Below, in pieces: positions 18,512 through 26,568 of a stretch of 64,000 nt of DNA. Position 1 is the stretch's first letter; every line of letters begins with the position of its first letter. The position numbers and the translations under genes are program-made. The notes beneath the pieces are model-generated. The model searched no databases. It was not told the DNA's origin and saw only the letters and a list, made by a program, of their open reading frames with translations. The stretch comes from Paraburkholderia ferrariae NBRC 106233 (GTDB taxonomy: Bacteria; Pseudomonadota; Gammaproteobacteria; Burkholderiales; Burkholderiaceae), in assembly GCF_000685035.1 (NCBI RefSeq), contig NZ_BAYB01000002.1, positions 248,001 to 312,000 of the forward strand. The letters are read 5' to 3'.

Positions 18512-20011
18512 ATGACCTCTCCTGAATTTGTGCAGATCAGTCCCGCCGTCCGCCAGTTCGCAGAACGCCTGCACGGGCTGTTCATCGACGGTGCTCAGGT
18601 GTCCGCTCATTCGAAACTGCGCCTCGAAGTGTTCGATCCAGCCAGAGGCGAGTGTCTGGCGACCACGGCCGACGCAGATGAGCAAGATGTCGATGCGGCG
18701 GTCGCGAGTGCGCGCCGCGCTTTCGATACGCGAGTCTGGCGCGGTTTGCGCCCCGCGGATCGTGAGCGCGTCCTGCTGCGTCTTGCGGACCTGCTTGAGG
18801 CGCATGCCGAGGAGTTCGCGCAACTTGAGACCCTGAATCAAGGAAAGTCCATCAACGTATCGCGAGGCGTGGAGGTGGGCGCAAGTGTCGAGTACGTGCG
18901 TTACATGGCTGGCTGGGCGACAAAGCTGGAGGGCGAGACGCTCGACGTGTCGATTCCGGTTCCTCCCGGCACTCGCTATACAGCGTTCACGCGCAAGGAA
19001 CCGGTCGGCGTCGTGGCCGGCATCGTGCCGTGGAATTTCCCGCTGATGATTGCGATCTGGAAGCTCGTGCCAGCTCTCGCTGCCGGTTGCTCGATCGTGA
19101 TCAAGCCGTCTCCCGAAACGCCGCTGACAGCGTTGCGTCTGGCTGAACTGGCCACCGAAGCCGGTGTGCCGCCGGGCGTGTTCAACGTGGTGACGGGCGG
19201 CACGGTCTGCGGTGCCGCGTTGGCCGCGCATCCGGGAATCAACAAGATTTCGTTCACAGGTTCGACGCCGACCGGCAAACTGGTCGCCACGGCCGCCGTG
19301 CAGAACATGACGCGCTTTTCACTCGAACTGGGTGGCAAAAATCCGGCTGTGATGCTGGCGGACGTCGACGTCGATCAGGGCGTGCAGGGCATCCTGCTCG
19401 GGGGACTTTTCAATCAGGGCCAGGTTTGTGCGGCCGCTTCGCGTATCTACGTACATCGTAGCAAGTACCGCCAGATCGCGGACGGACTGTCCGATGCCGT
19501 GCGCTCCATGACATTGGGCCCAGGGCTTGACCCCGCGGCCGAAGTCAATCCACTTGTTTCCGCGCGTCATCGCGATCGCGTACTGCAGCACATCGCGCAG
19601 GCACGAGCTGACGGCCTGCGCTTTCTCACCGGCGGCGAGCCGGTCGAGCAGCCGGGCTATTATGTCCGTCCCGTCGTTATCGCGGATGCACCGCCCGACG
19701 CGGCGATCGTCCGCGATGAAGTTTTCGGTCCCGTGCTCGTAGTGATGCCGTTCGACGATCCCCTCGAAGCGGTGCGGTTGGCCAACAATAGTCCGTATGG
19801 GCTCGCAGCAAGCTTGTGGAGCAACGACATGAAGGCCGTATTGAATCTGGTGCCGGAGATGGAAGCCGGGACAGTCTGGGTCAACACCCACGTCCCGCTT
19901 GACCCGGGCATGCCGTTCGGAGGTTTCAAGCAGTCGGGCATTGGGCGGGAGTTCGGCCGGCATGCTGTGGAAGGATTCACCGAAACCAAGTCGGTGTGCA
20001 TCGCGCATTGA
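18512..20011 (+). CDS. NAD(P)-dependent aldehyde dehydrogenase (PuuC/betaine-aldehyde-like)
   Basis: This 499-residue aldehyde dehydrogenase oxidises an aldehyde to the acid. Catalytic Glu272 (LELGGK) and Cys306 (NQGQVC) are present, with the cofactor segment VPWNFP. By overall pattern it is closest to the gamma-glutamyl-aminobutyraldehyde / phenylacetaldehyde / betaine aldehyde dehydrogenases. It probably handles the aldehyde made by the nearby FAD-dependent amine oxidase (22371-23672). I chose ATG 18512 because upstream sequence holds the promoter element. Codon use is less GC-biased than in the core genes to the left. Confidence 0.9.
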   Translation: MTSPEFVQISPAVRQFAERLHGLFIDGAQVSAHSKLRLEVFDPARGECLATTADADEQDVDAAVASARRAFDTRVWRGLRPADRERVLLRLADLLEAHAEEFAQLETLNQGKSINVSRGVEVGASVEYVRYMAGWATKLEGETLDVSIPVPPGTRYTAFTRKEPVGVVAGIVPWNFPLMIAIWKLVPALAAGCSIVIKPSPETPLTALRLAELATEAGVPPGVFNVVTGGTVCGAALAAHPGINKISFTGSTPTGKLVATAAVQNMTRFSLELGGKNPAVMLADVDVDQGVQGILLGGLFNQGQVCAAASRIYVHRSKYRQIADGLSDAVRSMTLGPGLDPAAEVNPLVSARHRDRVLQHIAQARADGLRFLTGGEPVEQPGYYVRPVVIADAPPDAAIVRDEVFGPVLVVMPFDDPLEAVRLANNSPYGLAASLWSNDMKAVLNLVPEMEAGTVWVNTHVPLDPGMPFGGFKQSGIGREFGRHAVEGFTETKSVCIAH

Positions 20012-20081
20012 ACGGTTTGACGGGCTATCCAGCGGTTCATGTATTTGCCGGAAATTGATTAGATTGTTTGAGGGACGAGCC

Positions 20082-21023
20082 ATGAGCTTTCTGATCCGGT
20101 CGTTGAACGATGTACACGATCATTCGATCGCCGTGGACGGCTGGATCCAGACTTACAGACAGATAACGCCCGGCGCGTTTCACAGCCGGGTGGCGCAACT
20201 TAGCGATCCTGACTTTCTGTTTTTCCGCGAAGAAACGAACCGGCGGGTTGTCCAGCAAGGGATATCGCCCAGCGGGCGTTTCTCGTTGGGCCTGCCACTT
20301 TACGAGCCCATCACCGGAACGTTTCAGGGGCAGGGCGTTGATGGCTATGCATTTCTCATGCTGGGGCCAGCCGAGGAGTTTTGCTTCCATACGCAGGAAA
20401 TCATGCATTTCATTGGCGCGAGTTTGCCGGTTGAAATCATGACGGACATGGTCGCTGCGGTCGCTGGCGAGGCTAGTCTGCGGCGCCTGCGTAGCGGCGT
20501 GCTGCCAATGTCGGAGAAGTCCGGTGCAGTTCTGCGCGAACGCGTGGCGCCGTATCTGGACCAGATGGAGCGCAGTGTGCTCCTGACCGAACATCCAGTG
20601 CTTGGCAAAGTGTTCCGTGACGAACTGCTCGGGCAACTGTTCGACCTGCTGGCGGCCGCAGCCGACGAGCCGCTCAACGATCTCACTCACCGCACTTACA
20701 GCGATATCGTGAAGCGTTGCGAGCGCATCATTCAGCACCACGGCGATGAGCCCGTGACCGTCCTCGATCTGTGCCGGGCTGTGCGGTGCAGCCGACGCAC
20801 GCTGCAGACGAGCTTTCAGCGCGTGGCGAACGTCACGCCGGTCGGCTATTTGCGCGCTTACCGCCTGAACGCGGTACGAGCCCAGTTGCGTGCAACCTCC
20901 CCGGAGGAGCTGTCGATTGGCGACGCCGCCAATCGACAGGGCTTCGGGCACCTCGGCTACTTCGCGCAGGAATATCGCACCCTGTTTAACGAGATGCCGT
21001 CCCAGACGCGCCGCCGCGGCTGA
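20082..21023 (+). CDS. AraC-family transcriptional regulator
   Basis: This 313-residue regulator has an N-terminal ligand-binding region with no clear match and a C-terminal double helix-turn-helix (about 215-305: VLDLCRAVRCSRRTLQTSFQ ... VGYLRAYRLNAVRAQLR ... GFGHLGYFAQEYRTLFNEMPS), the AraC/XylS signature. It lies between the aldehyde dehydrogenase and porin/oxidase genes, both of which have the shared 18-bp element in their promoters. It is therefore one of two candidates (with the LuxR protein at 31175) to bind that element. Confidence 0.92.
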   Translation: MSFLIRSLNDVHDHSIAVDGWIQTYRQITPGAFHSRVAQLSDPDFLFFREETNRRVVQQGISPSGRFSLGLPLYEPITGTFQGQGVDGYAFLMLGPAEEFCFHTQEIMHFIGASLPVEIMTDMVAAVAGEASLRRLRSGVLPMSEKSGAVLRERVAPYLDQMERSVLLTEHPVLGKVFRDELLGQLFDLLAAAADEPLNDLTHRTYSDIVKRCERIIQHHGDEPVTVLDLCRAVRCSRRTLQTSFQRVANVTPVGYLRAYRLNAVRAQLRATSPEELSIGDAANRQGFGHLGYFAQEYRTLFNEMPSQTRRRG

Positions 21024-21045
21024 CTCGCACCGTAGTCGATGCGGA

Positions 21046-21088
21046 TTGCCAATTTGCGCTAACCCGTGTTTTTTTCGCCCGATACAGT
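21046..21088 (+). promoter_or_regulatory. Regulon element copy 2 and porin promoter
   Basis: TTGCCAATTTGCGCTAACC (21046-21064) is the shared island element. TACAGT at 21083-21088 lies 37 nt from its start and is a plausible -10. The porin start codon follows at 21145. Confidence 0.65.
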
Positions 21089-21144
21089 CCACTCACCGCG
21101 ATACACCGAACGGTAGACCAATACAAACACAAAGGGACTTGATC

Positions 21145-22356
21145 ATGATTCGCCAGACGTCCATGGTTTTATTCGCATTCCTATGTATTGAGGCTTCTCA
21201 CGAAGCGTGTGCCCAAAGCAGCGTCACGCTGTATGGCACGATGGATGCCGGTATTATCTACAGCACGAACCAGCAGACAACGAACGCCAACGGCAGCACA
21301 AGCGGGGGGCATGGCGTGCAGGTCGGAGGCGGCAATCTGGTTCCGTCCCGCTGGGGCCTGATGGGGACTGAGGATCTCGGCGGCGGACTCAGCGCGAAAT
21401 TTGCACTGGAGAACCAGTTTCTCAGCAGTAATGGCGCTATGTTGCAGAGTGGCTCGCTGTTTGACCGGCAGGCATGGGTCGGCCTGAGCAAGGATGGCAT
21501 CGGCACGCTGAGCGCGGGGCGACAGTATGACTCGTATTCGGATTTTCTCGGCGTCTATGCTTCGAGCAATAGCTGGGCGACGCAGTACGGCTCGCATCTC
21601 GGCGACGTCGACAACCTGAACGAGGCGTTCAACTTCAATAATTCGTTGAAGTTCACGAGCGCGGATTTCAGCGGGCTCACGTTTGGCGGCACGTTCAGCT
21701 TTGGCGGGCAGGCCGGCAATTTCGCAGTGAAGCGCGGCTATGCGCTGGCTGCTGCGTACACGCATGGACCGGTGTCCCTCAGTGCTGGCTACCTGACGCT
21801 AAACCAGCCGCTCGACGCGGCGCTCGGTGGGGCGAGCAACTACGTTGGCGACTTCTCGTGTTCGAACGCGGACGCAATGTACTGCAACCTGCAGGACGCA
21901 GCTTCGCTCAAGGTGTGGGGTGTGGGTGGGTCGGTCGCGATTGGCCAGGCGACGCTTGCTGCCGTCTATACGCATACGCGTCTTGCGGACAGCCAGTATT
22001 TCGCCGGCGCTGCAAGCCCCAACGGCGAGAATGTTTCGTTTGATATTGCCGAGCTGAATGCTGTCTACAACCTCTCGCCGGCATGGACGGTGGGCGCGGC
22101 CTACATCTACAACAACGCGAAACCGGGCGGCGGTGGTTCGACTCATTTCCACCAGGTCAATCTCGGCACCAACTACTCCCTGTCGAAGCGCACAGCGCTA
22201 TATCTCGTGGCGATCGCCCAGAAGGCGTCGGGAGCGGGGCTTGGCATCAATGCATCGACGGGCGGGGCCGCCAATTACGCGCAGATTCCGACGCTCGTCA
22301 ACAGCAACTCGGACCGGCAACTTGCTGCGATGGCCGGCATTCGCGTGAACTTCTGA
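21145..22356 (+). CDS. Outer-membrane porin (Gram-negative porin, OmpC-like)
   Basis: This 403-residue trimeric-porin-family protein probably admits the amine or amino acid substrate of this cluster. A Sec signal ends at CAQS (residues about 1-24). The mature start SSVTLYGTMDAGIIYSTN is the standard Burkholderiales porin beta-1 strand, followed by the SRWGLMGTEDLGGGLSAKF motif. The C-terminus is RQLAAMAGIRVNF, with the terminal Phe needed for BAM-dependent insertion. It begins a run with the FAD oxidase (14-bp gap) and the cupin. Confidence 0.93.
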   Translation: MIRQTSMVLFAFLCIEASHEACAQSSVTLYGTMDAGIIYSTNQQTTNANGSTSGGHGVQVGGGNLVPSRWGLMGTEDLGGGLSAKFALENQFLSSNGAMLQSGSLFDRQAWVGLSKDGIGTLSAGRQYDSYSDFLGVYASSNSWATQYGSHLGDVDNLNEAFNFNNSLKFTSADFSGLTFGGTFSFGGQAGNFAVKRGYALAAAYTHGPVSLSAGYLTLNQPLDAALGGASNYVGDFSCSNADAMYCNLQDAASLKVWGVGGSVAIGQATLAAVYTHTRLADSQYFAGAASPNGENVSFDIAELNAVYNLSPAWTVGAAYIYNNAKPGGGGSTHFHQVNLGTNYSLSKRTALYLVAIAQKASGAGLGINASTGGAANYAQIPTLVNSNSDRQLAAMAGIRVNF

Positions 22357-22370
22357 AACGGAAGCAGTCA

Positions 22371-23672
22371 ATGCATATCGATGAAACGCCGACTTTTTAC
22401 ACGGCGACCCGCAAATACGATCTGAGCTTCCCGTCTCTCGAAGGCGATATCGAGGCCGACGTCGTCATCATCGGAGGTGGATTCTCCGGAATCCATACGG
22501 CGCTCGAACTGGCCGAACATGGGAACACCGATACCGTGGTGCTCGAAGGGCGCTATCTCGGCTTCGGAGGAACCGGTCGAAACGGCGGGCAGGTAATGGC
22601 CGGCATTGGCCACGATCTCGACGCAATCAAGGCCGATGTGGGTGAGGATGGTCTACAGGCGATATTCGCGCTTAGCGACCTTGGACCGCAGATCATGCGC
22701 GAGCGCATCGCGAAATACAACATCGATGCGGACTTTCGCAGCGGTTACGGCTATCTCGCGTATAACGCGCGCCAGGCGAAGACGCTGCGAAACTGGGAGA
22801 AGGAATTTCGATCGCTCGGCTCGCCTTATGAAATCCGTTATCTCGACGGGGCAGAGGTCGGCGAGATCATCGGTTCGGAGGTCTACCAGGCCGGACTGTT
22901 GCACATGGGGGGCGGGCATGTTCACTCGCTGAATCTGCTGCTTGGCGAGGCTAAGGCATTGTCAGAGATCTATGGTGTGCGCATTTTCGAGTACAGCCCG
23001 GCGCTTGAAGTGACCTATGGTTCGTCGATTGTGGTGCGCACGGCGAAGGGACGCGTCAAGGCACGCAAGCTGGTCTGGGCCGTTGACGGATTCAACAACC
23101 GGATCGAGCCGGAATTGCATCGCAGTACGATCAATGTTTACGCCTACAACTCCGTGACGGAACCGCTCAGCGATGAACTGATCGAGCGTATCAGCCCGAT
23201 CCGCGGCGCCTACAGCGATATCCGCCCGGTCATCAACTACTACCGCATCACCAACGACAACCGTCTGATGTTCGGCTCGTCGACTCAGGTGATCGAGCGG
23301 ATCCCTGACGATCTCAAGGCGTGGAACCGTCACCTTATGCTCGAAGTGTTTCCGTATCTGCGCGACGTCAAGATCGATCTCGCGTGGGGCGGTCCAATGG
23401 CTACCACGCGCAACCTGTTTCCCCAGATCGGTACCCTGGCGGATCGGCCGAACGCGTTCTTCGTGCAAGGGTATTGTGGATTCGGAGTGACGCCAAGCCA
23501 GATCATCTGCAAGATTCTCGCGGAAGGCGTCCTCGGCGGCTCGGATCGTTACAAGCTGCTCAGTTCAATCAGCCGCGCGGACATCAGCGGCAAGGACCGT
23601 TATCGCGCGCAACTCGTGAGCCTCGGCAAGGCGATGCACCAGATTTCCGGCTACTGGCATGGACGCCGTTGA
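22371..23672 (+). CDS. FAD-dependent amine oxidase (PuuB/DAO family)
   Basis: This 433-residue flavoenzyme of the DAO superfamily resembles gamma-glutamylputrescine oxidase PuuB. The Rossmann motif VVIIGGGFSGIHTALEL is at residues 31-47, followed by GGTGRNGGQV, which contacts FAD in this subfamily, and the C-terminal FVQGYCGFGVTPSQ loop. It would oxidise an amine to an aldehyde plus ammonia and H2O2, feeding the aldehyde dehydrogenase at 18512. It starts 14 bp after the porin stop. A second, related oxidase is at 38067-39389. Confidence 0.9.
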   Translation: MHIDETPTFYTATRKYDLSFPSLEGDIEADVVIIGGGFSGIHTALELAEHGNTDTVVLEGRYLGFGGTGRNGGQVMAGIGHDLDAIKADVGEDGLQAIFALSDLGPQIMRERIAKYNIDADFRSGYGYLAYNARQAKTLRNWEKEFRSLGSPYEIRYLDGAEVGEIIGSEVYQAGLLHMGGGHVHSLNLLLGEAKALSEIYGVRIFEYSPALEVTYGSSIVVRTAKGRVKARKLVWAVDGFNNRIEPELHRSTINVYAYNSVTEPLSDELIERISPIRGAYSDIRPVINYYRITNDNRLMFGSSTQVIERIPDDLKAWNRHLMLEVFPYLRDVKIDLAWGGPMATTRNLFPQIGTLADRPNAFFVQGYCGFGVTPSQIICKILAEGVLGGSDRYKLLSSISRADISGKDRYRAQLVSLGKAMHQISGYWHGRR

Positions 23673-23705
23673 GTTCCAGCCGTTTACCGTCAAAGGGTTT
23701 TTATC

Positions 23706-24074
23706 ATGAGCTTTACCTTTATCAACCGCAACACTGCCATTGCCGATCTGGACGCGTGGGGCAGCTTCAGCGAACTCGGCGCTGAGATCATTGAAGGTGG
23801 CGACGTGCAGGCCTTCGGCAAGTCGACCTTTGGCGCGCCGACCGATCCTGTCAGTGCCGGCTATTTCGGTACATCGAAGGGAAAATATCGTCTGGTTTAT
23901 CCGTTCAGCGAGCAGGCAACGCTGCTCCAGGGTGAGCTGCGCATCACTGACGAGATCACGGGGCGGGTCTCGCACTTCAGTGCAGGCGACAGCTGGTTTG
24001 TGACCCGAGGCACCTCGACGGTGTGGGAGGTTCTGAGCGAGGGTTTCACAAAACACTATCTATCGTTCGTCTGA
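23706..24074 (+). CDS. Small cupin-domain protein
   Basis: This 122-residue single-domain cupin has the short form often annotated as cupin_3/DUF861. The barrel is visible from about residue 40 (VSAGYFGTSKGKYRLVYPFSEQATLLQGELRIT) to VSHFSAGDSWFVTRGTSTVWEV. Such cupins commonly sit in operons with PuuB-like oxidases. Their activity there is unknown. It starts 33 bp after the oxidase stop and is the last gene of this unit, ending before a strong palindromic terminator. Confidence 0.85.
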   Translation: MSFTFINRNTAIADLDAWGSFSELGAEIIEGGDVQAFGKSTFGAPTDPVSAGYFGTSKGKYRLVYPFSEQATLLQGELRITDEITGRVSHFSAGDSWFVTRGTSTVWEVLSEGFTKHYLSFV

Positions 24075-24115
24075 ACGATTGCCTGCCGCGCTCCGCGACC
24101 GGGAGCCGAATGAGG

Positions 24116-24151
24116 AAACAGGGAGTCTCGGGTACCCGAGACTCCCTGTTT
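24116..24151. terminator. Bidirectional terminator, 36-bp perfect palindrome
   Basis: A perfect 36-bp palindrome centred on GGGTACCC, with an 18-bp arm and A/T-rich ends, lies between the convergent cupin and hpaI genes. On each strand the stem ends in a run of T, so it can terminate both transcripts. Confidence 0.8.
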
Positions 24152-24159
24152 TCCATTGT

Positions 24160-24975
24160 TCAATAAACGCTGGATGCCGATGAGGTATCGGATGCCTGTG
24201 CCGATGCACTACGCTTGAACTGCTGCGCGAGTGCCGAGGCGGACTGGACGAGTAGGGTGGTGTCGACACCGACGGCCACGAATTGGGCGCCGGCATCGAG
24301 ATAGGTCTGCGCGACCTGCCGGTTGGCCATCAATACGCCGACGGCCTTCCCCGCAGCACGCACGGTTCGAATACCGTCCAGGATGGTCTGCTGCACCTCT
24401 GGGTGGTTGGGTTGTCCGCGATAACCCATTGACGCCGAGAGATCCGCCGGGCCGAAGAACACGCCGTCGACGCCTTCCACTTCGGCGATCTGTTGCAGGT
24501 TTTCGATGGCGGTTGCTGTTTCAGCCTGCACCAGAAGGCACATCTCGCCGTTGGCGAGGTTCAGGTAGTCGTCGATCTGGTTCCAGCGCGAGGCACGCGC
24601 GAGTGCCGCACCCATCCCGCGAATGCCGTCCGGGGCGTAGCGCATCGCGCGCACCATCTGTGTAGCCTGTTCGGCCGTGTCGATCATCGGCACCAGCAGG
24701 GTCTGAGCGCCGATGTCGAGATATTGCTTGATGAGCGAGGCCTCTCCCCGTACCGGCCGCACGACGGGATGCACCGGGTAAGGCGCGATGGCGCGCAACT
24801 GGTCTAGCACCGTGCGCACGTCATTGGGTGCATGTTCGCCGTCGAACAGGAGCCAGTCGAAGCCGCAGGTGGCGAGGAGTTCCGCGGCGTTGGCGTCGGC
24901 GAGTCCCACCCAGAGCCCGATGCGGGCTTGCCCGGAACGGAGTGAATCGCGGAAGGTGTTGGTCGGGATATGCAT
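24160..24975 (-). CDS. hpaI: 4-hydroxy-2-oxoheptanedioate aldolase HpaI
   Basis: HpaI cleaves 4-hydroxy-2-oxoheptane-1,7-dioate to pyruvate and succinate semialdehyde, the last step of homoprotocatechuate meta-cleavage. The product has 271 residues of the HpcH/HpaI class II aldolase fold. Visible landmarks are LLFDGEH (His48), VVRPV with the conserved Arg, and the [11 protein letters not shown] signature. A Ser/Ala-rich tail ends the protein. It is the last gene of the hpaG-E-D-F-H-I run and starts 10 bp after the stop of the deleted hpaH. Confidence 0.93.
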   Translation of the reverse strand: MHIPTNTFRDSLRSGQARIGLWVGLADANAAELLATCGFDWLLFDGEHAPNDVRTVLDQLRAIAPYPVHPVVRPVRGEASLIKQYLDIGAQTLLVPMIDTAEQATQMVRAMRYAPDGIRGMGAALARASRWNQIDDYLNLANGEMCLLVQAETATAIENLQQIAEVEGVDGVFFGPADLSASMGYRGQPNHPEVQQTILDGIRTVRAAGKAVGVLMANRQVAQTYLDAGAQFVAVGVDTTLLVQSASALAQQFKRSASAQASDTSSASSVY

Positions 24976-24985
24976 GGTCGGTATC

Positions 24986-25135
24986 TCAGATGAAGCGGAA
25001 CGCGATGGAGCCGAGCGCCCCGTAGTCGATGGTCATGCCGGGAAACTGTGCGGAGAAATGCCTCAGTGGCGTGCGCGTCTTGCGCGCGTCGTAAAGCCGG
25101 CGCGCGAGAGCCTCGATGGTGTCCTGCGTGAGCAT
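24986..25135 (-). pseudogene. hpaH: hpaH with large in-frame internal deletion
   Basis: Only 49 codons remain where a hydratase of about 267 residues is expected. The first 36 residues (MLTQDTIEALARRLYDARKT ... FPGMTI) match the N-terminus of 2-oxo-hept-4-ene-1,7-dioate hydratase. The next 13 ([13 protein letters not shown]) match the C-terminal end of the same family. About 215 codons are lost, but the frame is kept, so a useless 49-residue peptide could still be made. It lies exactly where hpaH belongs, between hpaF (2-bp gap) and hpaI. Recognition of the ends rests on family memory and not on an alignment. Confidence 0.8.
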
Positions 25136-25137
25136 GC

Positions 25138-25584
25138 TCAGCCTCGTTGGAATAGCGGGTGCAGCGAGCTGGTCCGCGAGTTGAAGACCTCGGTGCCTTC
25201 GTCGATTTGCAGCGTGACGCCGATGTGTCGCCTGGCGAGCAATGGCGCAAAGTGATGTTTGACGCATGAATCGAGGGCGTTGCCAACCGACTCATGGACG
25301 GCAGGACTTCGCCCACGCGCCATGCGCAGGTTCAGGTAGACGAACGCGTACTCTCCTGAGCCGCCCGCGGCGCGGCCGGCAGCACCCCCGTCGGCGACGG
25401 CGGCATGCGCGGCCGGATACGCAAGGACGCGCACGCCGCCGACAGGGAAGACAGGGTGGCCGGCTTCATCGCGCTGGGCGACCATGGTGTTGGCGAGCGC
25501 CTCACAAAGCGATTGCATGTCCGTGCCGCCTTCGTCGGCCGGGCGCTCGAGATTTGGCGTGTAGAGGATCGTGAGATGGGGCAT
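25138..25584 (-). CDS. hpaF: 5-carboxymethyl-2-hydroxymuconate isomerase HpaF
   Basis: This enzyme of the tautomerase superfamily isomerises 5-carboxymethyl-2-hydroxymuconate in the homoprotocatechuate pathway. The product has 148 residues and starts MPHLTILYTPNL, giving the catalytic Pro after Met removal. It is about 20 residues longer than the E. coli enzyme; the extra is mainly a Gly/Ala-rich loop near residues 65-78 (GAAGRAAGGSGE). It lies between hpaD (18-bp gap) and the deleted hpaH. Confidence 0.88.
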   Translation of the reverse strand: MPHLTILYTPNLERPADEGGTDMQSLCEALANTMVAQRDEAGHPVFPVGGVRVLAYPAAHAAVADGGAAGRAAGGSGEYAFVYLNLRMARGRSPAVHESVGNALDSCVKHHFAPLLARRHIGVTLQIDEGTEVFNSRTSSLHPLFQRG

Positions 25585-25602
25585 AGCAGTCTCCCGGTAT
25601 TT

Positions 25603-26526
25603 TTACAGGCGCGGAAAGGCGCGATAGCCCTGCGCCGCGGAGCTTTGCGGACCCGGGATGCTGTCGCCGCCTTGCTGCGTGACGGGAAACACGGCGTTGA
25701 TCTGGCCGGTACCGGAGGCGCCGAAGTAAGGCGTGATGATCTCCGCGCGACTGTCGTATCGGGACCAGCCCAGTGCACCCAGCATCATGGCCGTATCGTG
25801 CATGAAACCCTCGCCATGCCCTTTCGTCGCGTATTCGGGCAGCATCTCGCAGAACGTCTGCCAATCGCCGCGCTTCCACATTTCGACGACCTGCTGGTCG
25901 AGCGTTTCAAGCAGCGGACTCCAGATGCGGAAGGCGTAGTCGGGCGCAAGGCCGTTTTGCGCGAAGCGGTGGCTCAGGCTGCCGCTTGCAAGGAATGCGA
26001 CCTTGCCGTCGTAGTGCGTTTCGATTGCCTGGCGCATTGCCCAGCCAAGCCGCGCGCTGTCATTGAGATAATGCGACGTACAGAGCGCCGACACCGACAC
26101 GACCTTGAAGTGCTGGTCGCCGTTCATGTAACGCAGCGGAACCAGCGTGCCGTATTCGGGGTTGAGGGTGGTCGCGTCGTGCGCGAACGTCTCGACACCG
26201 TGTTCGTTGCACGCGCGTGCGAGCAGATGGCCCAAGGCCGGATTCCCCGGTGCCTCGAACGGCATGTTGCTGATGAAATGCGGCAGTTCGTTGCTGGTAT
26301 ACAGCCCCTTGAAATGGGCTCCGCAGTTGATGTGATAGCCGGCGTTGACCAGCCAGTGCGTGTCGAACACAACCAGCGTATCGACGCCGGCTTCGCGGCA
26401 GCGCCGTGCGATTTCGACATGCCCGTCGATGGCGGCCTGGCGGGAGCCCTTGCGCGGCCCATCGAGTTCAGACAGATACATCGACGGAACGTGGGTAATC
26501 TTGGCGACGAGTGCGAGCTCACCCAT
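25603..26526 (-). CDS. hpaD: 3,4-dihydroxyphenylacetate 2,3-dioxygenase HpaD (class III extradiol)
   Basis: HpaD opens the ring of homoprotocatechuate, giving 5-carboxymethyl-2-hydroxymuconate semialdehyde. The product has 307 residues of the LigB-type class III extradiol family. The iron-site region VVFDTHWLVNAGYHINCG and the later ASGSLSHRF and GHGEGFMHD segments carry the expected histidines. The gene looks intact from ATG 26526 to the stop. It lies between hpaE and hpaF. Confidence 0.92.
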   Translation of the reverse strand: MGELALVAKITHVPSMYLSELDGPRKGSRQAAIDGHVEIARRCREAGVDTLVVFDTHWLVNAGYHINCGAHFKGLYTSNELPHFISNMPFEAPGNPALGHLLARACNEHGVETFAHDATTLNPEYGTLVPLRYMNGDQHFKVVSVSALCTSHYLNDSARLGWAMRQAIETHYDGKVAFLASGSLSHRFAQNGLAPDYAFRIWSPLLETLDQQVVEMWKRGDWQTFCEMLPEYATKGHGEGFMHDTAMMLGALGWSRYDSRAEIITPYFGASGTGQINAVFPVTQQGGDSIPGPQSSAAQGYRAFPRL

Positions 26527-26568
26527 GAGCGGCTCCCCGGATGACGGCAGGAATGGTCATGGTGTTCA

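Noticed and set aside
24116..24151. Long palindrome as a mobile-element end
   Set aside because: It is a single copy in the window between two convergent stop codons with T-runs on both sides, so a terminator explains it better.
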